From an uncultured Lachnospiraceae bacterium (lineage in GTDB: Bacteria; Bacillota; Clostridia; Lachnospirales; Lachnospiraceae), in assembly GCA_910578115.1 (NCBI GenBank), contig CAJTPO010000057.1, forward strand, positions 1 through 28,325: a stretch of DNA of 28,325 nt, read 5' to 3'. A program made the position numbers and the translations under genes. Shown in pieces: positions 15,194 to 22,558 of the stretch. The notes under the pieces are model-generated. The model had not been told where the DNA came from. It did no database searches and was given only the letters and a program-made list of their open reading frames with translations. How positions within the stretch are numbered: the first letter of the stretch is position 1; every line of letters starts with the position of its first letter.

Positions 15194-17800
15194 CTATTCC
15201 GCCATATAGATTGACATGCTCTTCTCCACGTCCGCAACCGCTTCTTCCACGCTCATCTCGCCGCGCATGTAGGCGGTCCCGGCCTGATAGACTGCCTCTT
15301 CCAGCTCCCGGTCCTCCACATAAGCCCTGTTCACCGATTCGATCCGGCTGCGGAGCGCATCCGCCGCTGCCTCGTCAAACCAGTAGATTGTCCATGTGTA
15401 TGCCTTTCCGTCTTCCTCCACATAAGCCATATCCGAATAAGGCACATCCGGCGATTCATAGTCATCCGGATAGAGCTCCTTCTCAAAAGCCGCCTGATTT
15501 ACCGGAAAACCGTCCGCCGGACTTTCCGAACCCAGCAGTACCTTAAGCAGGCCTTCCGCATGTTCCTGATGCTCCGATACCGCGCTGATCCCGGCCAGCG
15601 TATGTACACAGAACACGCTGCCGTCTTTTCCGTCCATGGGAACGTTTATGCAGTCCGCAAACTGCTTCGTCCGCGGTACGCTTGTCAGCTCCGCATAGCC
15701 GTAAGGGCCGCCCAGTGTTCCGGCCAAAAACTGCCGGTATCCCATCGTATAGTTCATATCGTCCATGCCGTAGGCAAAATACGTATCATCTTCATAGCGC
15801 GTTCCGGTATATTCCATATACTCCTCATTCCGCCTCTCATAGTCCTCCATGATCTCCTGCGGCAGGCCGTCCATCTGCGCATCATAGATCCGCTTCGTCT
15901 GTGTCAGAAACTCCTCCACCGCCTGCAGATCGATCTCTCCCGCTTCCGTCTTCCAGAAAGGGGCATATCCTACTCTGAAAGTCTTCATCACGCCCTCTTC
16001 CGAGCAGACCCGCAGCAGATCTTTCCCCGGATTGTCGGCCCGCAGCTTTTCCATCGCATCCGCGATATCTTCCAGATCCTGAACGTCCGCTATATACTTC
16101 TCCCGGCACAGGATCGTCGGCAGGTTCACATCGCAGGGAACGGTATAGAGACTGCCGTCTTTCCTGAATGCATCCACAACGTTGTCAAACAGCTTTTCCT
16201 CCCCTTCCAGACCGTCGATCAAAGGGCCAAGATCTGCGAGAAGCCCTTTTTCTATATAAGAGTCTGCCGGCAGATCACTGAGGATCAGAAAGTCCGGTCC
16301 CTGTCCCGCCATGATCTGGGTATTCAGCTTCTTCAGCGCATCCTCCCTCGTGACGGCGCTTCCTTCCTCCATACCGATCTCATATTCCACATACACCTCC
16401 GGATTCTGCGCCTGATACAGCGAGATTGCCTGCCGCAGCGAAGCATTATCCGTCAGGCTGTATGCCCGCACCGTCTCATTCGGTACCGTGGGCACTGTCG
16501 TGTCGTAGACGTAACGAACCAGAAGCGCATCTGTAAAAACTGTCATAAACTCGTTATTGTCCAGCGTCACCATCCCCAGCAGATGTCTTGCCGGATTGCC
16601 GAAGGAAGAAAGGCTGGCATCAATGATCTGTTCCATGGCGCCGCCGCCGATCACATGACGGTGCACTCCCTTTTTCCCGGCCAGATAGATCACATCCTCC
16701 CCGCCCGGAAAACAATACAGATCGTACCAGCTGCCGCCGTTAAAAGTGCGGTCCCCGTAATTCTCTTTCACAAAAGTATCCAGCACCTCATCGCTGATAT
16801 ATTCCTGCGTTTCCATGTCATAGATCAAAAGCCCCTCAAACTCGTAACCGTCTATGATCATACGGCTTCCCTGAAAGGCGATCATCTGCGGACTGTTTTC
16901 CAGTGTCAGAAAACGCTCACAGCTGCCGTCCTCCTTCACCTCATAGAGCACATCGCCGTAAGTGCCAAGGAAGATGCGTCCGTTGTCCGCGATCCAGATA
17001 TGCTCCGGATACTCCTCCTCCGCTGCCGGAAATTCCACCGGAATCTGCGTGCCGTCCGGTTTCACGACGAGCACCGAGGATTTCGGCGAAATCCACCATT
17101 CATTGCCGTCTGATTCCTGAAAGCTGTCTTCCGGCTCATCTCCTGACGCATCCGGGTCCGCTGCATCATCTGCCGTTTCTGCACCGTCTCCGCCGTCTGC
17201 CGCATCGGTATCCTGTGCCGGCTGCCCGTTGTCTGATTCGTTCTGATCTTCGCCACTTTCCGGCTGATCCCCGTCCTGTTCTTCGCCGCTTTCCGGCTCA
17301 TCCTCGTCCTGTCCGTCACCTGCCATGCCCCCGGCCGCATCCATAAGCGTATAGACAACACCCTTCGTTCCGTCCGCCCCGATCGCAATGCTTTGGATAT
17401 AATTGCCTTCCTCGATCAGGGGTGAAAGCCAGTCATTCTCTTCCCATGTCCAGGTTGCACCGTTATCTTCCGACACCAGAAGATGCTGCATCGGCTCGGC
17501 AATGACCAGCTTCCCGTCCTGCAGCCTGAAAAGATGATTCCGATACCCCTCAAGATACTCCGACAGGTCGCTCTCCTCTTCCAGATATCTGCCCATGGCC
17601 TCACCGTCTCCGCCGTACTTCTCCGACTGGCCGTCTTCGCCAGTCACATTGCCCTCTGATCCGTCTGCTTTACCGCCTTTGCTCCTCTCTGCTTCTCCAT
17701 CGCCGCAGCCACACACCGCTGCCATCGTCATAAGCGCTGCCAAACCCGCTGCCAGCCATCTGCTCTTTTGTTTCCTCTTGTCACAGCTCTTCCATCTCAT
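15194..17800 (-). CDS. Large solute-binding lipoprotein with N-terminal propeller-like domain
   Basis: 868 residues, about twice the length of an ordinary sugar-binding protein. The signal peptide ends in AVCGCG, giving lipidation most likely at Cys32. Residues ~70-440 are propeller-like, with a BNR/Asp-box motif (SEDNGATWTW, ~110-119) and repeated short strands. Within it lies an acidic insert (~158-232) of Asp, Glu, Gly, Ser and Gln with no Lys or Arg. Residues ~440-868 are a family 1 solute-binding domain (SLRQAISLYQAQNPEVYVEY, GQGPDFLILSDLPAD, YTVPCDVNLP). It should sit on the outer face of the membrane and feed the two permeases encoded downstream. A ribosome site (GGGAGG) lies about 11 nt before the ATG. 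The ligand cannot be read from sequence. Confidence 0.82.
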   Translation of the reverse strand: MRWKSCDKRKQKSRWLAAGLAALMTMAAVCGCGDGEAERSKGGKADGSEGNVTGEDGQSEKYGGDGEAMGRYLEEESDLSEYLEGYRNHLFRLQDGKLVIAEPMQHLLVSEDNGATWTWEENDWLSPLIEEGNYIQSIAIGADGTKGVVYTLMDAAGGMAGDGQDEDEPESGEEQDGDQPESGEDQNESDNGQPAQDTDAADGGDGAETADDAADPDASGDEPEDSFQESDGNEWWISPKSSVLVVKPDGTQIPVEFPAAEEEYPEHIWIADNGRIFLGTYGDVLYEVKEDGSCERFLTLENSPQMIAFQGSRMIIDGYEFEGLLIYDMETQEYISDEVLDTFVKENYGDRTFNGGSWYDLYCFPGGEDVIYLAGKKGVHRHVIGGGAMEQIIDASLSSFGNPARHLLGMVTLDNNEFMTVFTDALLVRYVYDTTVPTVPNETVRAYSLTDNASLRQAISLYQAQNPEVYVEYEIGMEEGSAVTREDALKKLNTQIMAGQGPDFLILSDLPADSYIEKGLLADLGPLIDGLEGEEKLFDNVVDAFRKDGSLYTVPCDVNLPTILCREKYIADVQDLEDIADAMEKLRADNPGKDLLRVCSEEGVMKTFRVGYAPFWKTEAGEIDLQAVEEFLTQTKRIYDAQMDGLPQEIMEDYERRNEEYMEYTGTRYEDDTYFAYGMDDMNYTMGYRQFLAGTLGGPYGYAELTSVPRTKQFADCINVPMDGKDGSVFCVHTLAGISAVSEHQEHAEGLLKVLLGSESPADGFPVNQAAFEKELYPDDYESPDVPYSDMAYVEEDGKAYTWTIYWFDEAAADALRSRIESVNRAYVEDRELEEAVYQAGTAYMRGEMSVEEAVADVEKSMSIYMAE

Positions 17801-17842
17801 AAAACCATATACCTCCCTGCACGGTTGTAATCATCTTTTTTC

Positions 17843-17914
17843 ATGCCGAAGCGTCACAAATTCCAACTGAACTTATTCAGTTTGTTGAACTAAATTGCTC
17901 ATCAGAGAATTTAT
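17843..17914. repeat. Dispersed repeat, copy 2
   Basis: It begins with CATGCCGAAGCG, carries a 7-bp hairpin (17865-17871/17876-17882), and ends with a 26-nt block (17889-17914) that matches 28187-28212 at 24 of 26 positions. It lies in the upstream region of the solute-binding lipoprotein gene. No coding potential. Confidence 0.6.
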
Positions 17915-17996
17915 GCAGTTTTATCCACTTATCCGCCCCCGCATTCACCGGTTAACCTCTTCACTCTTTCATCCTAACAGCCTTTTCTCTATTTAA

Positions 17997-18476
17997 TCTC
18001 TAAAAATCAAAAAAATTTTTAAAAAATTCTATGCAACTTATCAGTTGTTAAATGTTAAAGATTATTCTTTATATAGTGACAAACTGAGACTTTCTGTGCT
18101 AGACTTAACACGTATAGATCTCGCTACCGAAGAAGACCGGTCATGCCAGCTTGACTGTTGGGCCAGATTCTTCAAAGCCACAACATGGGAGGAACTCCAT
18201 ATGCTTGCACAGAATAATGAAACCATCGGGGAAGCAGCGTCAACAGTGTACAAGCTCACACAGGAAGAGCGGATCCGTATGGAATGCGAAGCCCGGGAAG
18301 ATTACTATCGTACCCAGCGCGATATGCAGCTTATCATGAAGCGATCCACCGAGAAACTCGAAAAGCTGACTGCCGAAAACGAAGTGCTCACAAACGAAAA
18401 TGAAGTACTCGCGAATGAAAATGACCGGCTGCGGCAATGGATCAAGGCTAAAGGATTTGACCCGTCTTCTATCTGA
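17997..18476 (+). pseudogene. 5'-truncated Rpn-family (PD-(D/E)XK) nuclease/transposase
   Basis: The frame is open from 17997; the first possible start is a TTG at 18045. The peptide (YSDKLRLSVLDLTRIDLAT, then WARFFKATTWEEL and ERIRMECEAREDYYRTQ) matches the C-terminal half of Rpn recombination-promoting nucleases, with a coiled coil at the end (ENEVLTNENEVLANENDRL). Family-like residues (YQLLNV) begin before any start codon, and the catalytic N-terminal half is absent. The upstream DNA is poly-A/T rich. The coiled-coil tail could still be made as a short protein, but no good ribosome site was found. Confidence 0.75.
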
Positions 18477-18512
18477 CCGGATGCACATACACGTTATTTA
18501 GCAGGTACTAAC

Positions 18513-18536
18513 CAAATTTATCTATGGAACGGAGCT
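18513..18536 (+). repeat. 24-bp direct repeat, left copy
   Basis: Matches 20399-20422 at 23 of 24 positions, with the last 19 bases (TTATCTATGGAACGGAGCT) identical. The right copy contains the ribosome site of the response-regulator gene; this left copy is not followed by a gene start. The two copies bracket the AraC regulator and MFS transporter. Confidence 0.8.
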
Positions 18537-18591
18537 GCGTTCAGTTTAGCATATTGATAGAAAATTTGGTGCCAAAACAGCACTTTTTATT

Positions 18592-18620
18592 AAGACAGAT
18601 ACATCTAAACTTGCTATAAT
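18592..18620 (+). promoter_or_regulatory. Promoter of the AraC-type regulator
   Basis: AAGACA (18592-18597) and a consensus TATAAT (18615-18620) are spaced by 17 nt. The ribosome site GGGAGG follows and the ATG is at 18646. The surrounding DNA is clearly more AT-rich than the neighbouring genes. Confidence 0.65.
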
Positions 18621-18645
18621 AAGTAAGCGTGCAGGGAGGTGTACC

Positions 18646-19065
18646 ATGAAAGACCAAAAAGAAGTTGTAGGGAAAGTCATAGACTATATTGAGAAAAATC
18701 TGGAGAAAGAAATTAACTTAGACAATATATCAAAAAATATTGGTTATTCCAAATTTTATCTTAATCGAGTTTTTACAGAGCAGGCAGGCGTTACCATCTA
18801 TAAATACTTACAAAACCGCAGACTTACAGTAGCTGCTGAAAAGCTGGTTAAGACAAATGAACCAATAACACAAATTGCTTATGAAGCTGGATATGACACA
18901 CAGCAATCATTTTCATTTGCTTTTAAACAAGTATATTTATATCCACCTAAAACTTACAGGGATATTGGAATCTTTTTGCCAAAGCAAGACAGAATTTCCA
19001 TGAGCTGTTCTTATATGTTCAAATACTATAAATTTATTGCAAAAATTAAGGAGATTGCAGCATGA
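18646..19065 (+). CDS. AraC-type DNA-binding regulator, short form
   Basis: 139 residues. Two AraC helix-turn-helix motifs lie at about 20-50 (INLDNISKNIGYSKFYLNRV) and 65-115 (EPITQIAYEAGYDTQQSFSF, then FKQVYLYPPKTYRD). The tail of ~35 residues is basic and aromatic. There is no effector-binding domain, so it resembles the SoxS/MarA or Rob DNA-binding unit. Codon use is AT-rich, unlike the genes on both sides, which suggests transfer. A promoter and ribosome site precede it. The stop overlaps a 24-codon frame that leads into the MFS gene, so the regulator probably controls that transporter or its own block (inference). Confidence 0.85.
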   Translation: MKDQKEVVGKVIDYIEKNLEKEINLDNISKNIGYSKFYLNRVFTEQAGVTIYKYLQNRRLTVAAEKLVKTNEPITQIAYEAGYDTQQSFSFAFKQVYLYPPKTYRDIGIFLPKQDRISMSCSYMFKYYKFIAKIKEIAA

Positions 19066-19136
19066 GTGCGATTCCTTACGTGGTCGAACAAAAGCGCTTT
19101 GGGAATGAAAGCAAAAATGGGAGAACAATATTATGA
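19062..19136 (+). pseudogene. ClpP-like N-terminal scrap (24 codons)
   Basis: The peptide begins MSAIPYVVEQ, which matches the processed N-terminus of ClpP proteases (typically S-x-x-P-Y-V-x-E-Q followed by an R-G-E-R-S stretch); here FGNESKNG follows and similarity is lost. AAGGAG lies 8 nt before the ATG. It overlaps the AraC stop (ATGA) and its own TGA overlaps the MFS start (ATGA), so ribosomes could still pass along all three. Best read as the start of a clpP gene cut off by a rearrangement that joined the MFS gene; a true small leader peptide is the alternative. Confidence 0.45.
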
Positions 19137-20359
19137 AAAGCAAAAAACTCTGGACAAAGGATTTTTCCTGTATTACACTGGCCACAGTACTTTCCGCTAT
19201 CGGCGGAGAGGCTATGACCCTGCCGGTCAGCCTGCTTGTCTTTGACGAGACGCAGTCGGCTTTCTTATCCTCACTGGTCATGATCTGCGGCATACTTCCG
19301 GATGTCCTGCTGCCAATCTTCATCGCACCTTTTATCGACAAAGCAGGCAAGAAAAAGTGGATCCTGGGAATGGATCTTATGCTGGCGGCTGTTTATGCAG
19401 GCATGGGGTTCTGGGTAGGACGGCACACCTTTCACTTTCTGCTCTACCTGCTGTTCACCTTGACGGTCGGCACCATCTCCGTCATTTACCGTCTCGCCTA
19501 CGCGTCCTGGTATCCCGACCTGATTCCCCGCGGCATGGAACAGAAAGGTTATGCGGTCAGTTCCACGCTCTACCCAACGGTGATCATCGTCATGTCGCCG
19601 ATCGCTGCTTTTCTCTATGAAAATCTGACCATAGATCGAATCTTCTTTCTCGTGACGGGAATCACGCTCTGCTCCGTGATAACGGAAAGCCTGATCCGGG
19701 AAGCAAAGAAAGCTGCCGCCTCTTCCTATACACTGCGCCAGTACTGTACCGACATCCGGGAAGGTTTTTCCTTCCTGAAAAAGGAGAAAGGCATCCGCAA
19801 CATCTACGCCAACATGAGCGTTATGCAGGGAACCTCCGACGGTCTGAGCATCATCACACAGGTTTATTTTCAGACTCAGCCTTATCTTGGCGCAACGATG
19901 CTGGGATTTTTGATCAGTTCGGAAATGACCGGCAGACTGCTCGGCGGTCTGCTGCAATATAAAAAAGAAGTACCCGTAAATAAAAGATACCCTTTCACGA
20001 AAGCCGTCTATCTTATCTACAGCCTGGCAGATATGGCGCTCCTTTTTCTTCCCTATCCGGCCATGCTGGCCAACCGTTTCTTCTGCGGCAGTCTGGGGAT
20101 CTGCAGCGCTACCATCCGGGAGAGCGCCGTGCAGTCCTATCTGCCGGAACAGATGCGGGCCAGAGTCAATGCCTTCTTCAATGTACTGTTCGCCGTGGGC
20201 GGGGTGGCCTTCCAGTTTCTGGCCGGCGCACTTGGACAGCTCATCCCTTATCGCGCTGTGGCGGTTCTGCTTGGCGGCATGGGTGTAGGAAGCGTCTTCC
20301 TGTTCATTGTTCTTCCTGCCGCAGACAACCGGCCGGTATATGAAGCAGAACGCAGCTGA
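19133..20359 (+). CDS. MFS efflux-type transporter (DHA3-like)
   Basis: 408 residues with about 12 membrane segments, the standard size for drug:proton antiporters of the MefA/DHA3 type. It begins with a short basic tail (MKSKKLWTKDF) and the typical first segment (ATVLSAIGGEAMTLPVSLLVF). The loop between segments 2 and 3 carries IAPFIDKAGKKKWILGMDL, in the place of the MFS signature. A soluble loop of about 40 residues lies mid-protein. The substrate is unknown; macrolide-type or peptide efflux are family possibilities. Translation is coupled to the preceding short frame. Its base composition is closer to the local genes than to the AT-rich regulator ahead of it. Confidence 0.82.
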   Translation: MKSKKLWTKDFSCITLATVLSAIGGEAMTLPVSLLVFDETQSAFLSSLVMICGILPDVLLPIFIAPFIDKAGKKKWILGMDLMLAAVYAGMGFWVGRHTFHFLLYLLFTLTVGTISVIYRLAYASWYPDLIPRGMEQKGYAVSSTLYPTVIIVMSPIAAFLYENLTIDRIFFLVTGITLCSVITESLIREAKKAAASSYTLRQYCTDIREGFSFLKKEKGIRNIYANMSVMQGTSDGLSIITQVYFQTQPYLGATMLGFLISSEMTGRLLGGLLQYKKEVPVNKRYPFTKAVYLIYSLADMALLFLPYPAMLANRFFCGSLGICSATIRESAVQSYLPEQMRARVNAFFNVLFAVGGVAFQFLAGALGQLIPYRAVAVLLGGMGVGSVFLFIVLPAADNRPVYEAERS

Positions 20360-20398
20360 CCGCTGTTCGATGCAGACAGAACACAACAGGCTGCCAGA

Positions 20399-20422
20399 CA
20401 AACTTATCTATGGAACGGAGCT
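20399..20422 (+). repeat. 24-bp direct repeat, right copy
   Basis: Right-hand match to 18513-18536. It ends in GGAACGGAGCT, which provides the ribosome site for the response-regulator ATG at 20428. Confidence 0.8.
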
Positions 20423-20427
20423 TAAGC

Positions 20428-21096
20428 ATGAGAATTTTACTCGCCGAAGACGACAGACATTTGAACGATACACTGACTTACCAGTTGGAACAGCAGCATT
20501 TCACCGTGGATTCCTGTCTGGACGGAGAAGAAGCGCTGTACCTTGGGGAGCAGAATATTTACGACGTGATCCTGCTTGACAGGATGCTGCCCGGCATGGA
20601 AGGCACGGATATCCTGACTGCCCTCCGCCATAAGGGCATCAAGACCCCCGTTATCCTTATCACCGCGCTGGGCACGCTCACCGATAAGGTGACCGGCCTT
20701 GATCTGGGCGCAGACGATTACCTGGTGAAGCCTTTTGCCTTCGAGGAACTGATGGCCCGGATCCGCTGCGTTTCCAGAAGGCCCCACGCACTGGCGGTGG
20801 ATGACTCCTTTACGGTGGGGGACATTACCTGGCAGGCCGCCGAGAGCATTCTCACCGGCCCCGCCGGACACTGTACCCTCTCTAAGAAAGAAGCCGCCCT
20901 GCTGGAAATTTTCCTCCACTCCAAAGGCCAGACCCTGCCCCGGAGCATGATCCTCATGAAAGTCTGGGGCCCGGACAGCAACGTGGAAGAAGGAAATCTC
21001 GACAACTACATCCATTTCCTGCGCCGGCGCCTGCAAAATACCGGAAGCAGCCTGCAGATCAAGACCGTGCGGGGAATCGGTTATGCGCTGCAATAG
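20428..21096 (+). CDS. OmpR/PhoB-family response regulator
   Basis: 222 residues, the normal length. The receiver domain is complete: acidic pair EDD (7-9), phospho-acceptor Asp51 in ILLDRMLPG, the conserved Thr in LITALG and the Lys in DYLVKPF. The C-terminal winged helix runs from about 130 and shows CTLSKKEAALLEIFL and the recognition region NYIHFLRRRL with TVRGIGYAL at the end. The start at 20428 is supported by GGAG 7 nt upstream; an in-frame ATG at 20410 lies inside the direct repeat and would include the ribosome site. It pairs with the sensor kinase 53 nt downstream. Confidence 0.93.
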   Translation: MRILLAEDDRHLNDTLTYQLEQQHFTVDSCLDGEEALYLGEQNIYDVILLDRMLPGMEGTDILTALRHKGIKTPVILITALGTLTDKVTGLDLGADDYLVKPFAFEELMARIRCVSRRPHALAVDDSFTVGDITWQAAESILTGPAGHCTLSKKEAALLEIFLHSKGQTLPRSMILMKVWGPDSNVEEGNLDNYIHFLRRRLQNTGSSLQIKTVRGIGYALQ

Positions 21097-21149
21097 CAGT
21101 TATCGCCCGTCGCTCTGCCCCGGCACAATAGAGAGGAACTCATTTTACC

Positions 21150-22448
21150 ATGTTTAAAAAAGTACATCTGCGGCTGACACTGCTCTGTGCAGGAATCACC
21201 GCCGTCATCATGTTCGTTATGTCCCTCTGCTATCTTTATGTATCGGAAAAAGGCCTGTACCGCAATCAGTTTCAGGCCTTTCAAAACGATATCAACACTA
21301 TCTCCACCAATCTGGAACAGCAGAATGTCATTTCCATGGAGTGGCTTTCCAAGATGGAAGCACAGGGGAATTATCGTTTCTTTGTGTTGGATAACGGCGT
21401 CCCTTTTCTCTTTAATCAACTGAATGATCCTGCGGACAGCGGCAGCAACCGGCTCCTTCTGGAAAGCCGCGACAGCCGGAACAAACTGTCGGAACAAAAT
21501 GCCACCGTCACGGTGAGCGACGGCATAAACGGCACCCTTACCCACTACGAATATGAATTCTCCTCTCCCTCAACGGAAACAAGGTATTTCTGCAGTGTGG
21601 TCCAGCTCGGTACGGGCAGTTCTGTGCTGGAGGTGGTGGTGCTTTCTTCTCTGCAGAGGCTGGAACTGCAGATGCAGGAGCAGCGCGTCCGTTTTCTGCT
21701 GATCGACATTGCCGCTACCATTCTGCTGGGTGTCTTTGCCTGGTTCTTCACCGGCATCCTGCTGAAACCCATCGCGGAAAACCAGCAGAAGCAGGCCATG
21801 TTTGTGGCCGCTGCTTCCCATGAGCTGCGCACGCCCTTATCTGTCATCCTATCGGCGGCGGAATGCTGCCATGACGCGACCCCGGAGCGGCAGGAAGGTT
21901 TTATCAGGACCATTTATCAGGAGGGGCTGCGCGTCTCTTCTCTCGTCACAGACATGCTTACCCTCTCCCAGTCGGACAGCCACCGCTTTCCTGTCAGTAA
22001 GGAGCCCACGGAGTTGGACACGTTGCTGATGAATTCTTACGAAGCCTTTGAACCGCTGGCCCGGGAAAAATCCATTCAGCTGTCGTTAACCCTGCCCGAC
22101 GGTGCACTGCCGCTGTGCGATGTGGATCCGGAGCGCATCAGTCAGGTGATCGCCATCCTCCTGCACAATGCCATAAGCTATACGCCGGACCAGGGCCGCA
22201 TCGAACTGTCTCTCGCACGGCATAAAGAGCGCTTCGCCGTCAGCGTACAGGATAACGGCATCGGCATCTCGGACGCAGACAAGAAAAGGATATTCGACCG
22301 TTTCTACCGGGTGGAAAAATCCCGCAGCCGGAAGGATCACTTCGGCCTTGGGCTGTCCATCGCCTACGAGATCATAAAAGCCCACGGCGGCAGCATTCAG
22401 GTTACGGACGCAGAAGGCGGCGGGAGCTGTTTTACAGTGGTGCTTTGA
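21150..22448 (+). CDS. Membrane sensor histidine kinase
   Basis: 432 residues. Membrane segments at about 9-31 and 182-204 flank an extracytoplasmic sensor of ~150 residues with no recognised fold. The dimerisation/phospho-acceptor helix has His224 in AAASHELRTPLSVIL. The ATPase domain shows the N box (HNAISYTPDQG, Asn340), the G1 box (DNGIGI, ~368-373) and the G2 box (GLGLSIAY, ~399-406). It should phosphorylate the response regulator encoded just upstream. There is no HAMP domain; a short linker joins the second membrane segment to the kinase core. Confidence 0.93.
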   Translation: MFKKVHLRLTLLCAGITAVIMFVMSLCYLYVSEKGLYRNQFQAFQNDINTISTNLEQQNVISMEWLSKMEAQGNYRFFVLDNGVPFLFNQLNDPADSGSNRLLLESRDSRNKLSEQNATVTVSDGINGTLTHYEYEFSSPSTETRYFCSVVQLGTGSSVLEVVVLSSLQRLELQMQEQRVRFLLIDIAATILLGVFAWFFTGILLKPIAENQQKQAMFVAAASHELRTPLSVILSAAECCHDATPERQEGFIRTIYQEGLRVSSLVTDMLTLSQSDSHRFPVSKEPTELDTLLMNSYEAFEPLAREKSIQLSLTLPDGALPLCDVDPERISQVIAILLHNAISYTPDQGRIELSLARHKERFAVSVQDNGIGISDADKKRIFDRFYRVEKSRSRKDHFGLGLSIAYEIIKAHGGSIQVTDAEGGGSCFTVVL

Positions 22449-22477
22449 TAAAGACTGCTGCTCCTGCTCTTACATGC

Positions 22478-22512
22478 AAAAATCCGAGGCATAAGCCTCG
22501 GACTTTTGTTTT
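22478..22512. terminator. Bidirectional terminator between convergent genes
   Basis: A perfect 8-bp stem TCCGAGGC/GCCTCGGA (22483-22490 and 22495-22502) with loop ATAA is followed by CTTTTGTTTT on the plus strand. On the minus strand it is followed by ATTTTTGC. It can end both the two-component operon and the large surface-protein gene. Confidence 0.9.
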
Positions 22513-22558
22513 CAGGCAAGATGTATATGCCACTGCCGAATATCCTGTTAAAAGTGTA

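Noticed and set aside
15560..17113. 517-residue plus-strand open frame opposite the solute-binding lipoprotein
   Set aside because: It lies wholly antisense to a gene with a clear signal peptide and conserved domain. Its translation is rich in His, Arg, Leu and Ile, with no domain or ribosome site.
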